Below are positions 47,982 to 60,629 of a DNA stretch of 64,000 nt, piece after piece; the first letter of the stretch is position 1, and each line of letters opens with the position of its first letter. This DNA is from Dryas octopetala (Eukaryota > Streptophyta > Magnoliopsida > Rosales > Rosaceae): positions 883,825 through 947,824 of the forward strand of contig OY992836.1 in the NCBI GenBank assembly GCA_963921425.1, read 5' to 3'. The position numbers and the translations under genes are program-made. The notes under the pieces are model-generated. The model ran no database searches. It was not told the DNA's origin and worked only from the letters and a program-made list of their open reading frames with translations.

Positions 47982-48495
47982 GTAAGTTCATGCGTCGTCA
48001 CCGTATATATAAATGTTTCCGCTATGCCGCGAGAGAGAAACATATAGATGGCCCGATTCTGCAATAACGCGTGCGCAAGATGGAGCGCCGCGACTTCGAC
48101 CGATGCCCGGAAAATTAAAGCGATAAATAAAAGTTACGTAATCGCCCAAAAATTCAAAAATACACTTAAAACGCTAATTCGGCCTAGTAAATGGCCTTAT
48201 TTTCCCGAAATCCGCCTTACATCACCGCCTTTGGCTCCGTCACCCCGTCCTACGCGCGACCCCTTCGCCTCCAGGATGAAACAGAGAAACACGCGACAGC
48301 TTGGAAGCGAGAACGCAAAAGGGATAGGGGTGCGCTAATTCAGCCTACTAAACGGCCTTATTTGCCCTAAATCCGCCTTACATCATCACCGCATGTGGCT
48401 TCGTCGCCCGTCCAAATCGCACCCCCGCAGCCTCGAGGAAGAAAGAAAGAAAAAAAAAAAGAAGAAAGAAACAGGCGACAAACGCAAAAAGGATA

Positions 48496-48614
48496 GGGGT
48501 GCAACACGAGGACTTCCCAGTAGGTCACCCATCCTAGTACTACTCTCGCCCAAGCACGCTTAGCTGCGGAGTTCTGATGGGATCCGGTGCATTAGTGCTG
48601 GTATGATCGCACCC
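48496..48614 (-). rRNA. 5S rRNA: 5S rRNA gene, copy 74
   Basis: C94A on C52, plus a C-to-T promoter change at -16 (GCGTCATC on the plus strand). Confidence 0.95.
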
Positions 48615-49127
48615 GTAAGTTCATGCGTCATCACCGTATATATAAATGTTTCCGCTATGCCGCGAGAGAGAAACATATAGATGGCCCGATTCTGCAATAA
48701 CGCGTGCGCAAGATGGAGCGCCGCGACTTCGACCGATGCCCGGAAAATTAAAGCGATAAATAAAAGTTACGTAATCGCCCAAAAATTCAAAAATACACTT
48801 AAAACGCTAATTCGGCCTAGTAAATGGCCTTATTTTCCCGAAATCCGCCTTACATCACCGCCTTTGGCTCCGTCACCCCGTCCTACGCGCGACCCCTTCG
48901 CCTCCGGGATGAAACAGAGAAACACGCGACAGCTTGGAAGCGAGAACGCAAAAGGGATAGGGGTGCGCTAATTCAGCCTACTAAACGGCCTTATTTGCCC
49001 TAAATTCGCCTTACATCATCACCGCATGTGGCTTCGTCGCCCGTCCAAATCGCACCCCCGCCGCCTCGAGGAAGAAAGAAAGAAAAAAAGAAGAAGAAAG
49101 AAACAGGCGACAAATGCAAAAAGGATA

Positions 49128-49246
49128 GGGGTGCAACACGAGGACTTCCCAGGAGGTCACCCATCCTAGTACTACTCTCGCCCAAGCACGCTTAATTGCG
49201 GAGTTCTGATGGGATCCGGTGCATTAGTGCTGGTATGATCGCACCC
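49128..49246 (-). rRNA. 5S rRNA: 5S rRNA gene, copy 75
   Basis: G51A in the A box with U52. The spacer on its left has the CTAAATTCGCC marker shared with copies 80 and 82. Confidence 0.95.
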
Positions 49247-49761
49247 GTAAGTTCATGCGTCGTCACCGTATATATAAATGTTTCCGCTATGCCGCGGGAG
49301 AGAAACATATAGATGGCCCGATTCTGCAATAACGCGTGCGCAAGATGGAGCGCCGCGACTTCGACCGATGCCCGGAAAATTAAAGCGATAAATAAAAGTT
49401 ACGTAATCGCCCAAAAATTCAAAAATACACTTAAAACGCTAATTCGGCCTAGTAAATGGCCTTATTTTCCCGAAATCCGCCTTACATCACCGCCTTTGGC
49501 TCCGTCACCCCGTCCTACGCGCGACCCCCTTCGCCTCCAGGATGAAACAGAGAAACACGCGACAGCTTGGAAGCGAGAACGCAAAAGGGATAGGGGTGCG
49601 CTAATTCAGCCTACTAAACGGCCTTATTTGCCCTAAATCCGCCTTACATCATCACCGCATGTGGCTTCGTCGCCCGTCCAAATCGCACCCCCGCCGCCTC
49701 GAGGAAGAAAGAAAGAAAAAAAAGAAGAAGAAAGAAACAGGCGACAAACGCAAAAAGGATA

Positions 49762-49880
49762 GGGGTGCAACACGAGGACTTCCCAGTAGGTCACCCATCC
49801 TAGTACTACTCTCGCCCAAGCACGCTTAGCTGCGGAGTTCTGATGGGATCCGGTGCATTAGTGCTGGTATGATCGCACCC
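49762..49880 (-). rRNA. 5S rRNA: 5S rRNA gene, copy 76
   Basis: C94A on C52. The spacer between copies 75 and 76 has one extra C (GACCCCCTTCG), which gives a 634-bp unit. Confidence 0.95.
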
Positions 49881-50393
49881 GTAAGTTCATGCGTCGTCAC
49901 CGTATATATAAATGTTTCCGCTATGCCGCGAGAGAGAAACATATAGATGGCCCGATTCTGCAATAACGCGTGCGCAAGATGGAGCGCCGCGACTTCGACC
50001 GATGCCCGGAAAATTAAAGCGATAAATAAAAGTTACGTAATCGCCCAAAAATTCAAAAATACACTTAAAACGCTAATTCGGCCTAGTAAATGGCCTTATT
50101 TTCCCGAAATCCGCCTTACATCACCGCCTTTGGCTCCGTCACCCCGTCCTACGCGCGACCCCTTCGCCTCCAGGATGAAACAGAGAAACACGCGACAGCT
50201 TGGAAGCGAGAACGCAAAAGGGATAGGGGTGCGCTAATTCAGCCTACTAAACGGCCATATTTGCCCTAAATCCGCCTTACATCATCACCGCATGTGGCTT
50301 CGTCGCCCGTCCAAATCGCACCCCCGCCGCCTCGAGGAAGAAAGAAAGAAAAAAAAAAGAAGAAAGAAACAGGCGACAAACGCAAAAAGGATA

Positions 50394-50512
50394 GGGGTGC
50401 AACACGAGGACTTCCCAGGAGGTCACCCATCCTAGTACTACTCTCGCCCAAGCACGCTTAGCTGCGGAGTTCTGATGGGATCCGGTGCATTAGTGCTGGT
50501 ATGATCGCACCC
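50394..50512 (-). rRNA. 5S rRNA: 5S rRNA gene, copy 77
   Basis: Matches the C52 consensus; a standard gene between two C94A/U111A blocks. Confidence 0.97.
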
Positions 50513-51025
50513 GTAAGTTCATGCGTCGTCACCGTATATATAAATGTTTCCGCTATGCCGCGAGAGAGAAACATATAGATGGCCCGATTCTGCAATAACG
50601 CGTGCGCAAGATGGAGCGCCGCGACTTCGACCGATGCCCGGAAAATTAAAGCGATAAATAAAAGTTACGTAATCGCCCAAAAATTCAAAAATACACTTAA
50701 AACGCTAATTCGGCCTAGTAAATGGCCTTATTTTCCCGAAATCCGCCTTACATCACCGCCTTTGGCTCCGTCACCCCGTCCTACGCGCGACCCCTTCGCC
50801 TCCAGGATGAAACAGAGAAACACGCGACAGCTTGGAAGCGAGAACGCAAAAGGGATAGGGGTGCGCTAATTCAGCCTACTAAACGGCCTTATTTGCCCTA
50901 AATCCGCCTTACATCATCACCGCATGTGGCTTCGTCGCCCGTCCAAATCGCACCCCCGCCGCCTCGAGGAAGAAAGAAAGAAAAAAAAAAGAAGAAAGAA
51001 ACAGGCGACAAACGCAAAAAGGATA

Positions 51026-51144
51026 GGGGTGCATCACGAGGACTTCCCAGGAGGTCACCCATCCTAGTACTACTCTCGCCCAAGCACGCTTAGCTGCGGA
51101 GTTCTGATGGGATCCGGTGCATTAGTGCTGGTATGATCGCACCC
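51026..51144 (-). rRNA. 5S rRNA: 5S rRNA gene, copy 78
   Basis: U111A on C52; starts the second copy of the five-unit repeat. Confidence 0.95.
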
Positions 51145-51658
51145 GTAAGTTCATGCGTCGTCACCGTATATATAAATGTTTCCGCTATGCCGCGAGAGAG
51201 AAACATATAGATGGCCCGATTCTGCAATAACGAGTGCGCAAGATGGAGCGCCGCGACTTCGACCGATGCCCGGAAAATTAAAGCGATAAATAAAAGTTAC
51301 GTAATCGCCCAAAAATTCAAAAATACACTTAAAACGCTAATTCGGCCTAGTAAATGGCCTTATTTTCCCGAAATCCGCCTTACATCACCGCCTTTGGCTC
51401 CGTCACCCCGTCCTACGCGCGACCCCTTCGCCTCCAGGATGAAACAGAGAAACACGCGACAGCTTGGAAGCGAGAACGCAAAAGGGATAGGGGTGCGCTA
51501 ATTCAGCCTACTAAACGGCCTTATTTGCCCTAAATCCGCCTTACATCATCACCGCATGTGGCTTCGTCGCCCGTCCAAATCGCACCCCCGCCGCCTCGAG
51601 GAAGAAAGAAAGAAAAAAAAGAAGAAGAAAGAAACAGGCGACAAACGCAAAAAGGATA

Positions 51659-51777
51659 GGGGTGCAACACGAGGACTTCCCAGTAGGTCACCCATCCTAG
51701 TACTACTCTCGCCCAAGCACGCTTAGCTGCGGAGTTCTGATGGGATCCGGTGCATTAGTGCTGGTATGATCGCACCC
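51659..51777 (-). rRNA. 5S rRNA: 5S rRNA gene, copy 79
   Basis: C94A on C52; counterpart of copy 74 at 3,163 bp, without that copy's -16 change. Confidence 0.95.
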
Positions 51778-52290
51778 GTAAGTTCATGCGTCGTCACCGT
51801 ATATATAAATGTTTCCGCTATGCCGCGAGAGAGAAACATATAGATGGCCCGATTCTGCAATAACGCGTGCGCAAGATGGAGCGCCGCGACTTCGACCGAT
51901 GCCCGGAAAATTAAAGCGATAAATAAAAGTTACGTAATCGCCCAAAAATTCAAAAATACACTTAAAACGCTAATTCGGCCTAGTAAATGGCCTTATTTTC
52001 CCGAAATCCGCCTTACATCACCGCCTTTGGCTCCGTCACCCCGTCCTACGCGCGACCCCTTCGCCTCCAGGATGAAACAGAGAAACACGCGACAGCTTGG
52101 AAGCGAGAACGCAAAAGGGATAGGGGTGCGCTAATTCAGCCTACTAAACGGCCTTATTTGCCCTAAATTCGCCTTACATCATCACCGCATGTGGCTTCGT
52201 CGCCCGTCCAAATCGCACCCCCGCCGCCTCGAGGAAGAAAGAAAGAAAAAAAGAAGAAGAAAGAAACAGGCGACAAACGCAAAAAGGATA

Positions 52291-52409
52291 GGGGTGCAAC
52301 ACGAGGCCTTCCCAGGAGGTCACCCATCCTAGTACTACTCTCGCCCAAGCACGCTTAACTACGGAGTTCTGATGGGATCCGGTGCATTAGTGCTGGTATG
52401 ATCGCACCC
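52291..52409 (-). rRNA. 5S rRNA: 5S rRNA gene, copy 80
   Basis: C49U and U103G with U52; CTAAATTCGCC spacer marker as in copies 75 and 82. Confidence 0.94.
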
Positions 52410-52923
52410 GTAAGTTCATGCGTCGTCACCGTATATATAAATGTTTCCGCTATGCCGCGAGAGAGAAACATATAGATGGCCCGATTCTGCAATAACGCGT
52501 GCGCAAGATGGAGCGCCGCGACTTCGACCGATGCCCGGAAAATTAAAGCGATAAATAAAAGTTACGTAATCGCCCAAAAATTCAAAAATACACTTAAAAC
52601 GCTAATTCGGCCTAGTAAATGGCCTTATTTTCCCGAAATCCGCCTTACATCACCGCCTTTGGCTCCGTCACCCCGTCCTACGCGCGACCCCTTCGCCTCC
52701 AGGATGAAACAGAGAAACACGCGACAGCTTGGAAGCGAGAACGCAAAAGGGATAGGGGTGCGCTAATTCAGCCTACTAAACGGCCTTATTTGCCCTAAAT
52801 CCGCCTTACATCATCACCGCATGTGGCTTCGTCGCCCGTCCAAATCGCACCCCCGCCGCCTCGAGGAAGAAAGAAAGAAAAAAAAGAAGAAGAAAGAAAC
52901 AGGCGACAAACGCAAAAAGGATA

Positions 52924-53042
52924 GGGGTGCAACACGAGGACTTCCCAGTAGGTCACCCATCCTAGTACTACTCTCGCCCAAGCACGCTTAGCTGCGGAGT
53001 TCTGATGGGATCCGGTGCATTAGTGCTGGTATGATCGCACCC
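52924..53042 (-). rRNA. 5S rRNA: 5S rRNA gene, copy 81
   Basis: C94A on C52; counterpart of copy 76 in the five-unit repeat and of copy 79 in the two-unit repeat. Confidence 0.95.
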
Positions 53043-53555
53043 GTAAGTTCATGCGTCGTCACCGTATATATAAATGTTTCCGCTATGCCGCGAGAGAGAA
53101 ACATATAGATGGCCCGATTCTGCAATAACGCGTGCGCAAGATGGAGCGCCGCGACTTCGACCGATGCCCGGAAAATTAAAGCGATAAATAAAAGTTACGT
53201 AATCGCCCAAAAATTCAAAAATACACTTAAAACGCTAATTCGGCCTAGTAAATGGCCTTATTTTCCCGAAATCCGCCTTACATCACCGCCTTTGGCTCCG
53301 TCACCCCGTCCTACGCGCGACCCCTTCGCCTCCAGGATGAAACAGAGAAACACGCGACAGCTTGGAAGCGAGAACGCAAAAGGGATAGGGGTGCGCTAAT
53401 TCAGCCTACTAAACGGCCTTATTTGCCCTAAATTCGCCTAACATCATCACCGCATGTGGCTTCGTCGCCCGTCCAAATCGCACCCCCGCCGCCTCGGGGA
53501 AGAAAGAAAGAAAAAAAGAAGAAGAAAGAAACAGGCGACAAACGCAAAAAGGATA

Positions 53556-53674
53556 GGGGTGCAACACGAGGACTTCCCAGGAGGTCACCCATCCTAGTAC
53601 TACTCTCGCCCAAGCACGCTTAACTGCAGAGTTCTGATGGGATCCGGTGCATTAGTGCTGGTATGATCGCACCC
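53556..53674 (-). rRNA. 5S rRNA: 5S rRNA gene, copy 82
   Basis: C47U with U52. The left spacer marker is CTAAATTCGCC, here followed by TAACATC. Confidence 0.95.
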
Positions 53675-54188
53675 GTAAGTTCATGCGTCGTCACCGTATA
53701 TATAAATGTTTCCGCTATGCCGCGAGAGAGAAACATATAGATGGCCCGATTCTGCAATAACGCGTGCGCAAGATGGAGCGCCGCGACTTCGACCGATGCC
53801 CGGAAAATTAAAGCGATAAATAAAAGTTACGTAATCGCCCAAAAATTCAAAAATACACTTAAAACGCTAATTCGGCCTAGTAAATGGCCTTATTTTCCCG
53901 AAATCCGCCTTACATCACCGCCTTTGGCTCCGTCACCCCGTCCTACGCGCGACCCCTTCGCCTCCAGGATGAAACAGAGAAACACGCGACAGCTTGGAAG
54001 CGAGAACGCAAAAGGGATAGGGGTGCGCTAATTCAGCCTACTAAACGGCCTTATTTGCCCTAAATCCGCCTTACATCATCACCGCATGTGGCTTCGTCGC
54101 CCGTCCAAATCGCACCCCCGCCGCCTCGAGGAAGAAAGAAAGAAAAAAAAAAAGAAGAAAGAAACAGGCGACAAACGCAAAAAGGATA

Positions 54189-54307
54189 GGGGTGCAACAC
54201 GAGGACTTCCCAGGAGGTCACCCATCCTAGTACTACTCTCGCCCAAGCACGCTTAGCTGCGGAGTTCTGATGGGATCCGGTGCATTAGTGCTGGTATGAT
54301 CGCACCC
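54189..54307 (-). rRNA. 5S rRNA: 5S rRNA gene, copy 83
   Basis: Matches the C52 consensus. The spacer on its right has a private GTCAACCCATCC. Confidence 0.97.
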
Positions 54308-54820
54308 GTAAGTTCATGCGTCGTCACCGTATATATAAATGTTTCCGCTATGCCGCGAGAGAGAAACATATAGATGGCCCGATTCTGCAATAACGCGTGC
54401 GCAAGATGGAGCGCCGCGACTTCGACCGATGCCCGGAAAATTAAAGCGATAAATAAAAGTTACGTAATCGCCCAAAAATTCAAAAATACACTTAAAACGC
54501 TAATTCGGCCTAGTAAATGGCCTTATTTTCCCGAAATCCGCCTTACATCACCGCCTTTGGCTCCGTCAACCCATCCTACGCGCGACCCCTTCGCCTCCAG
54601 GATGAAACAGAGAAACACGCGACAGCTTGGAAGCGAGAACGCAAAAGGGATAGGGGTGCGCTAATTCAGCCTACTAAACGGCCTTATTTGCCCTAAATCC
54701 GCCTTACATCATCACCGCATGTGGCTTCGTCGCCCGTCCAAATCGCACCCCCGCCGCCTCGAGGAAGAAAGAAAGAAAAAAAAAAGAAGAAAGAAACAGG
54801 CGACAAACGCAAAAAGGATA

Positions 54821-54939
54821 GGGGTGCAACACGAGGACTTCCCAGGAGGTCACCCATCCTAGTACTACTCTCGCCCAAGCACGCTTAGCTGCGGAGTTCT
54901 GATGGGATCCGGTGCATTAGTGCTGGTATGATCGCACCC
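54821..54939 (-). rRNA. 5S rRNA: 5S rRNA gene, copy 84
   Basis: Matches the C52 consensus. The spacer on its right has CGCCTACAGG, found nowhere else in the window. Confidence 0.97.
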
Positions 54940-55452
54940 GTAAGTTCATGCGTCGTCACCGTATATATAAATGTTTCCGCTATGCCGCGAGAGAGAAACA
55001 TATAGATGGCCCGATTCTGCAATAACGCGTGCGCAAGATGGAGCGCCGCGACTTCGACCGATGCCCGGAAAATTAAAGCGATAAATAAAAGTTACGTAAT
55101 CGCCCAAAAATTCAAAAATACACTTAAAACGCTAATTCGGCCTAGTAAATGGCCTTATTTTCCCGAAATCCGCCTTACATCACCGCCTTTGGCTCCGTCA
55201 CCCCGTCCTACGCGCGACCCCTTCGCCTACAGGATGAAACAGAGAAACACGCGACAGCTTGGAAGCGAGAACGCAAAAGGGATAGGGGTGCGCTAATTCA
55301 GCCTACTAAACGGCCTTATTTGCCCTAAATCCGCCTTACATCATCACCGCATGTGGCTTCGTCGCCCGTCCAAATCGCACCCCCGCCGCCTCGAGGAAGA
55401 AAGAAAGAAAAAAAAAAGAAGAAAGAAACAGGCGACAAACGCAAAAAGGATA

Positions 55453-55571
55453 GGGGTGCAACACGAGGACTTCCCAGGAGGTCACCCATCCTAGTACTAC
55501 TCTCGCCCAAGCACGCTTAGCTGCGGAGTTCTGATGGGATCCGGTGCATTAGTGCTGGTATGATCGCACCC
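55453..55571 (-). rRNA. 5S rRNA: 5S rRNA gene, copy 85 (TATA mutant)
   Basis: The gene matches the C52 consensus. Its TATA box is changed at -25 (plus strand GTACATATAA), the only such change seen among 98 promoters, so start-site choice or output may be affected. Confidence 0.96.
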
Positions 55572-56084
55572 GTAAGTTCATGCGTCGTCACCGTACATAT
55601 AAATGTTTCCGCTATGCCGCGAGAGAGAAACATATAGATGGCCCGATTCTGCAATAACGCGTGCGCAAGATGGAGCGCCGCGACTTCGACCGATGCCCGG
55701 AAAATTAAAGCGATAAATAAAAGTTACGTAATCGCCCAAAAATTCAAAAATACACTTAAAACGCTAATTCGGCCTAGTAAATGGCCTTATTTTCCCGAAA
55801 TCCGCCTTACATCACCGCCTTTGGCTCCGTCACCCCGTCCTACGCGCGACCCCTTCGCCTCCAGGATGAAACAGAGAAACACGCGACAGCTTGGAAGCGA
55901 GAACGCAAAAGGGATAGGGGTGCGCTAATTCAGCCTACTAAACGGCCTTATTTGCCCTAAATCCGCCTTACATCATCACCGCATGTGGCTTCGTCGCCCG
56001 TCCAAATCGCACCCCCGCCGCCTCGAGGAAGAAAGAAAGAAAAAAAAAAGAAGAAAGAAACAGGCGACAAACGCAAAAAGGATA

Positions 56085-56203
56085 GGGGTGCAACACGAGG
56101 ACTTCCCAGGAGGTCACCCATCCTAGTACTACTCTCGCCCAAGCACGCTTAGCTGCGGAGTTCTGATGGGATCCGGTGCATTAGTGCTGGTATGATCGCA
56201 CCC
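56085..56203 (-). rRNA. 5S rRNA: 5S rRNA gene, copy 86
   Basis: Matches the C52 consensus; the TATA box is normal again. Confidence 0.97.
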
Positions 56204-56716
56204 GTAAGTTCATGCGTCGTCACCGTATATATAAATGTTTCCGCTATGCCGCGAGAGAGAAACATATAGATGGCCCGATTCTGCAATAACGCGTGCGCAA
56301 GATGGAGCGCCGCGACTTCGACCGATGCCCGGAAAATTAAAGCGATAAATAAAAGTTACGTAATCGCCCAAAAATTCAAAAATACACTTAAAACGCTAAT
56401 TCGGCCTAGTAAATGGCCTTATTTTCCCGAAATCCGCCTTACATCACCGCCTTTGGCTCCGTCACCCCGTCCTACGCGCGACCCCTTCGCCTCCAGGATG
56501 AAACAGAGAAACACGCGACAGCTTGGAAGCGAGAACGCAAAAGGGATAGGGGTGCGCTAATTCAGCCTACTAAACGGCCTTATTTGCCCTAAATCCGCCT
56601 TACATCATCACCGCATGTGGCTTCGTCGCCCGTCCAAATCGCACCCCCGCCGCCTCGAGGAAGAAAGAAAGAAAAAAAAAAGAAGAAAGAAACAGGCGAC
56701 AAACGCAAAAAGGATA

Positions 56717-56835
56717 GGGGTGCAACACGAGGACTTCCCAGGAGGTCACCCATCCTAGTACTACTCTCGCCCAAGCACGCTTAGCTGCGGAGTTCTGATG
56801 GGATCCGGTGCATTAGTGCTGGTATGATCGCACCC
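56717..56835 (-). rRNA. 5S rRNA: 5S rRNA gene, copy 87
   Basis: Matches the C52 consensus. The spacer on its right has a private CCGTCCAACG. Confidence 0.97.
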
Positions 56836-57350
56836 GTAAGTTCATGCGTCGTCACCGTATATATAAATGTTTCCGCTATGCCGCGAGAGAGAAACATATA
56901 GATGGCCCGATTCTGCAATAACGCGTGCGCAAGATGGAGCGCCGCGACTTCGACCGATGCCCGGAAAATTAAAGCGATAAATAAAAGTTACGTAATCGCC
57001 CAAAAATTCAAAAATACACTTAAAACGCTAATTCGGCCTAGTAAATGGCCTTATTTTCCCGAAATCCGCCTTACATCACCGCCTTTGGCTCCGTCACCCC
57101 GTCCAACGCGCGACCCCTTCGCCTCCAGGATGAAACAGAGAAACACGCGACAGCTTGGAAGCGAGAACGCAAAAGGGATAGGGGTGCGCTAATTCAGCCT
57201 ACTAAACGGCCTTATTTGCCCTAAATCCGCCTTACATCATCACCGCATGTGGCTTCGTCGCCCGTCCAAATCGCACCCCCGCCGCCTCGAGGAAGAAAGA
57301 AAGAAAAAAAAAAAAGAAGAAAGAAACAGGCGACAAACGCAAAAAGGATA

Positions 57351-57469
57351 GGGGTGCAACACGAGGACTTCCCAGGAGGTCACCCATTCTAGTACTACTC
57401 TCGCCCAAGCACGCTTAGCTGCGGAGTTCTGATGGGATCCGGTGCATTAGTGCTGGTATGATCGCACCC
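57351..57469 (-). rRNA. 5S rRNA: 5S rRNA gene, copy 88
   Basis: G82A on C52, inside the C box and helix IV. The position pairs with C94, the base changed in copies 72-81, but here C94 is normal. Confidence 0.95.
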
Positions 57470-57982
57470 GTAAGTTCATGCGTCGTCACCGTATATATAA
57501 ATGTTTCCGCTATGCCGCGAGAGAGAAACATATAGATGGCCCGATTCTGCAATAACGCGTGCGCAAGATGGAGCGCCGCGACTTCGACCAATGCCCGGAA
57601 AATTAAAGCGATAAATAAAAGTTACGTAATCGCCCAAAAATTCAAAAATACACTTAAAACGCTAATTCGGCCTAGTAAATGGCCTTATTTTCCCGAAATC
57701 CGCCTTACATCACCGCCTTTGGCTCCGTCACCCCGTCCTACGCGCGACCCCTTCACCTCCAGGATGAAACAGAGAAACACGCGACAGCTTGGAAGCGAGA
57801 ACGCAAAAGGGATAGGGGTGCGCTAATTCAGCCTACTAAACGGCCTTATTTGCCCTAAATCCGCCTTACATCATCACCGCATGTGGCTTCGTCGCCCGTC
57901 CAAATCGCACCCCCGCCGCCTCGAGGAAGAAAGAAAGAAAAAAAGAAGAAGAAAGAAACAGGCGACAAACGCAAAAAGGATA

Positions 57983-58101
57983 GGGGTGCAACACGAGGAC
58001 TTCCCAGGAGGTCACCCATCCTAGTACTACTCTCGCCCAAGCACGCTTAGCTGCGGAGTTCTGATGAGATCCGGTGCATTAGTGCTGGTATGATCGCACC
58101 C
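57983..58101 (-). rRNA. 5S rRNA: 5S rRNA gene, copy 89
   Basis: C35U on C52, at a loop B/helix III position also altered (to A) in copies 1 and 2. Confidence 0.96.
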
Positions 58102-58614
58102 GTAAGTTCATGCGTCGTCACCGTATATATAAATGTTTCCGCTATGCCGCGAGAGAGAAACATATAGATGGCCCGATTCTGCAATAACGCGTGCGCAAGA
58201 TGGAGCGCCGCGACTTCGACCGATGCCCGGAAAATTAAAGCGATAAATAAAAGTTACGTAATCGCCCAAAAATTCAAAAATACACTTAAAACGCTAATTC
58301 GGCCTAGTAAATGGCCTTATTTTCCCGAAATCCGCCTTACATCACCGCCTTTGGCTCCGTCACCCCGTCCTACGCGCGACCCCTTCGCCTCCAGGATGAA
58401 ACAGAGAAACACGCGACAGCTTGGAAGCGAGAACGCAAAAGGGATAGGGGTGCGCTAATTCAGCCTACTAAACGGCCTTATTTGCCCTAAATCCGCCTTA
58501 CATCATCACCGCATGTGGCTTCGTCGCCCGTCCAAATCGCACCCCCGCCGCCTCGAGGAAGAAAGAAAGAAAAAAAGAAGAAGAAAGAAACAGGCGACAA
58601 ACGCAAAAAGGATA

Positions 58615-58733
58615 GGGGTGCAACACGAGGACTTCCCAGGAGGTCACCCATCCTAGTACTACTCTCGCCCAAGCACGCTTAACTGCGGAGTTCTGATGGG
58701 ATCCGGTGCATTAGTGCTGGTATGATCGCACCC
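58615..58733 (-). rRNA. 5S rRNA: 5S rRNA gene, copy 90
   Basis: Matches the U52 consensus, the last fully standard U52 gene in the window. Confidence 0.97.
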
Positions 58734-59246
58734 GTAAGTTCATGCGTCGTCACCGTATATATAAATGTTTCCGCTATGCCGCGAGAGAGAAACATATAGA
58801 TGGCCCGATTCTGCAATAACGCGTGCGCAAGATGGAGCGCCGCGACTTCGACCGATGCCCGGAAAATTAAAGCGATAAATAAAAGTTACGTAATCGCCCA
58901 AAAATTCAAAAATACACTTAAAACGCTAATTCGGCCTAGTAAATGGCCTTATTTTCCCGAAATCCGCCTTACATCACCGCCTTTGGCTCCGTCACCCCGT
59001 CCTACGCGCGACCCCTTCGCCTCCAGGATGAAACAGAGAAACACGCGACAGCTTGGAAGCGAGAACGCAAAAGGGATAGGGGTGCGCTAATTCAGCCTAC
59101 TAAACGGCCTTATTTGCCCTAAATCCGCCTTACATCATCACCGCATGTGGCTTCGTCGCCCGTCCAAATCGCACCCCCGCCGCCTCGAGGAAGAAAGAAA
59201 GAAAAAAAGAAGAAGAAAGAAACAGGCGACAAACGCAAAAAGGATA

Positions 59247-59365
59247 GGGGTGCAACACGAGGACTTCCCAGGAGGTCACCCATCCTAGTACTACTCTCGC
59301 CCAAGAACGCTTAACTGCGGAGTTCTGATGGGATCCGGTGCATTAGTGCTGGTATGATCGCACCC
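59247..59365 (-). rRNA. 5S rRNA: 5S rRNA gene, copy 91
   Basis: G60U in the A box with U52. The spacer on its right carries AAAACGGTAATTC, shared with copies 92, 94 and 95. Confidence 0.95.
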
Positions 59366-59878
59366 GTAAGTTCATGCGTCGTCACCGTATATATAAATGT
59401 TTCCGCTATGCCGCGAGAGAGAAACATATAGATGGCCCGATTCTGCAATAACGCGTGCGCAAGATGGAGCGCCGCGACTTCGACCGATGCCCGGAAAATT
59501 AAAGCGATAAATAAAAGTTACGTAATCGCCCAAAAATTCAAAAATACACTTAAAACGGTAATTCGGCCTAGTAAATGGCCTTATTTTCCCGAAATCCGCC
59601 TTACATCACCGCCTTTGGCTCCGTCACCCCGTCCTACGCGCGACCCCTTCGCCTCCAGGATGAAACAGAGAAACACGCGACAGCTTGGAAGCGAGAACGC
59701 AAAAGGGATAGGGGTGCGCTAATTCAGCCTACTAAACGGCCTTATTTGCCCTAAATCCGCCTTACATCATCACCGCATGTGGCTTCGTCGCCCGTCCAAA
59801 TCGCACCCCCGCCGCCTCGAGGAAGAAAGAAAGAAAAAAAGAAGAAGAAAGAAACAGGCGACAAACGCAAAAAGGATA

Positions 59879-59997
59879 GGGGTGCAACACGAGGACTTCC
59901 CAGGAGGTCACCCATCCTAGTACTACTCTCGCCCAAGCACGCTTAGCTGCGGAGTTCTGATGGGATCCGGTGCATTAGTGCTGGTATGATCGCACCC
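59879..59997 (-). rRNA. 5S rRNA: 5S rRNA gene, copy 92
   Basis: Matches the C52 consensus; AAAACGGTAATTC marker on its right and a private GAGCGGCGCG. Confidence 0.97.
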
Positions 59998-60510
59998 GTA
60001 AGTTCATGCGTCGTCACCGTATATATAAATGTTTCCGCTATGCCGCGAGAGAGAAACATATAGATGGCCCGATTCTGCAATAACGCGTGCGCAAGATGGA
60101 GCGGCGCGACTTCGACCGATGCCCGGAAAATTAAAGCGATAAATAAAAGTTACGTAATCGCCCAAAAATTCAAAAATACACTTAAAACGGTAATTCGGCC
60201 TAGTAAATGGCCTTATTTTCCCGAAATCCGCCTTACATCACCGCCTTTGGCTCCGTCACCCCGTCCTACGCGCGACCCCTTCGCCTCCAGGATGAAACAG
60301 AGAAACACGCGACAGCTTGGAAGCGAGAACGCAAAAGGGATAGGGGTGCGCTAATTCAGCCTACTAAACGGCCTTATTTGCCCTAAATCCGCCTTACATC
60401 ATCACCGCATGTGGCTTCGTCGCCCGTCCAAATCGCACCCCCGCCGCCTCGAGGAAGAAAGAAAGAAAAAAAGAAGAAGAAAGAAACAGGCGACAAACGC
60501 AAAAAGGATA

Positions 60511-60629
60511 GGGGTGCAACACGAGGACTTCCCAGGAGGTCACCCATCCTAGTACTACTCTCGCCCAAGCACGCTTAGCTGCGGAGTTCTGATGGGATCC
60601 GGTGCATTAGTGCTGGTATGATCGCACCC
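60511..60629 (-). rRNA. 5S rRNA: 5S rRNA gene, copy 93
   Basis: Matches the C52 consensus; ordinary AAAACGCTAATTC spacer, closing the first three-unit block (91-93). Confidence 0.97.

Larger units (their letters stand above)
47863..53674. repeat. Five-unit (3,163 bp) and two-unit (1,265 bp) higher-order repeats
   Basis: Copies 73-76 (U111A, C94A, CTAAATTCGCC marker with U52, C94A) are repeated in order at 78-81. Copies 79-80 are repeated at 81-82. Each block keeps a few private changes, such as U103G at 80 and C47U at 82. Confidence 0.85.
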
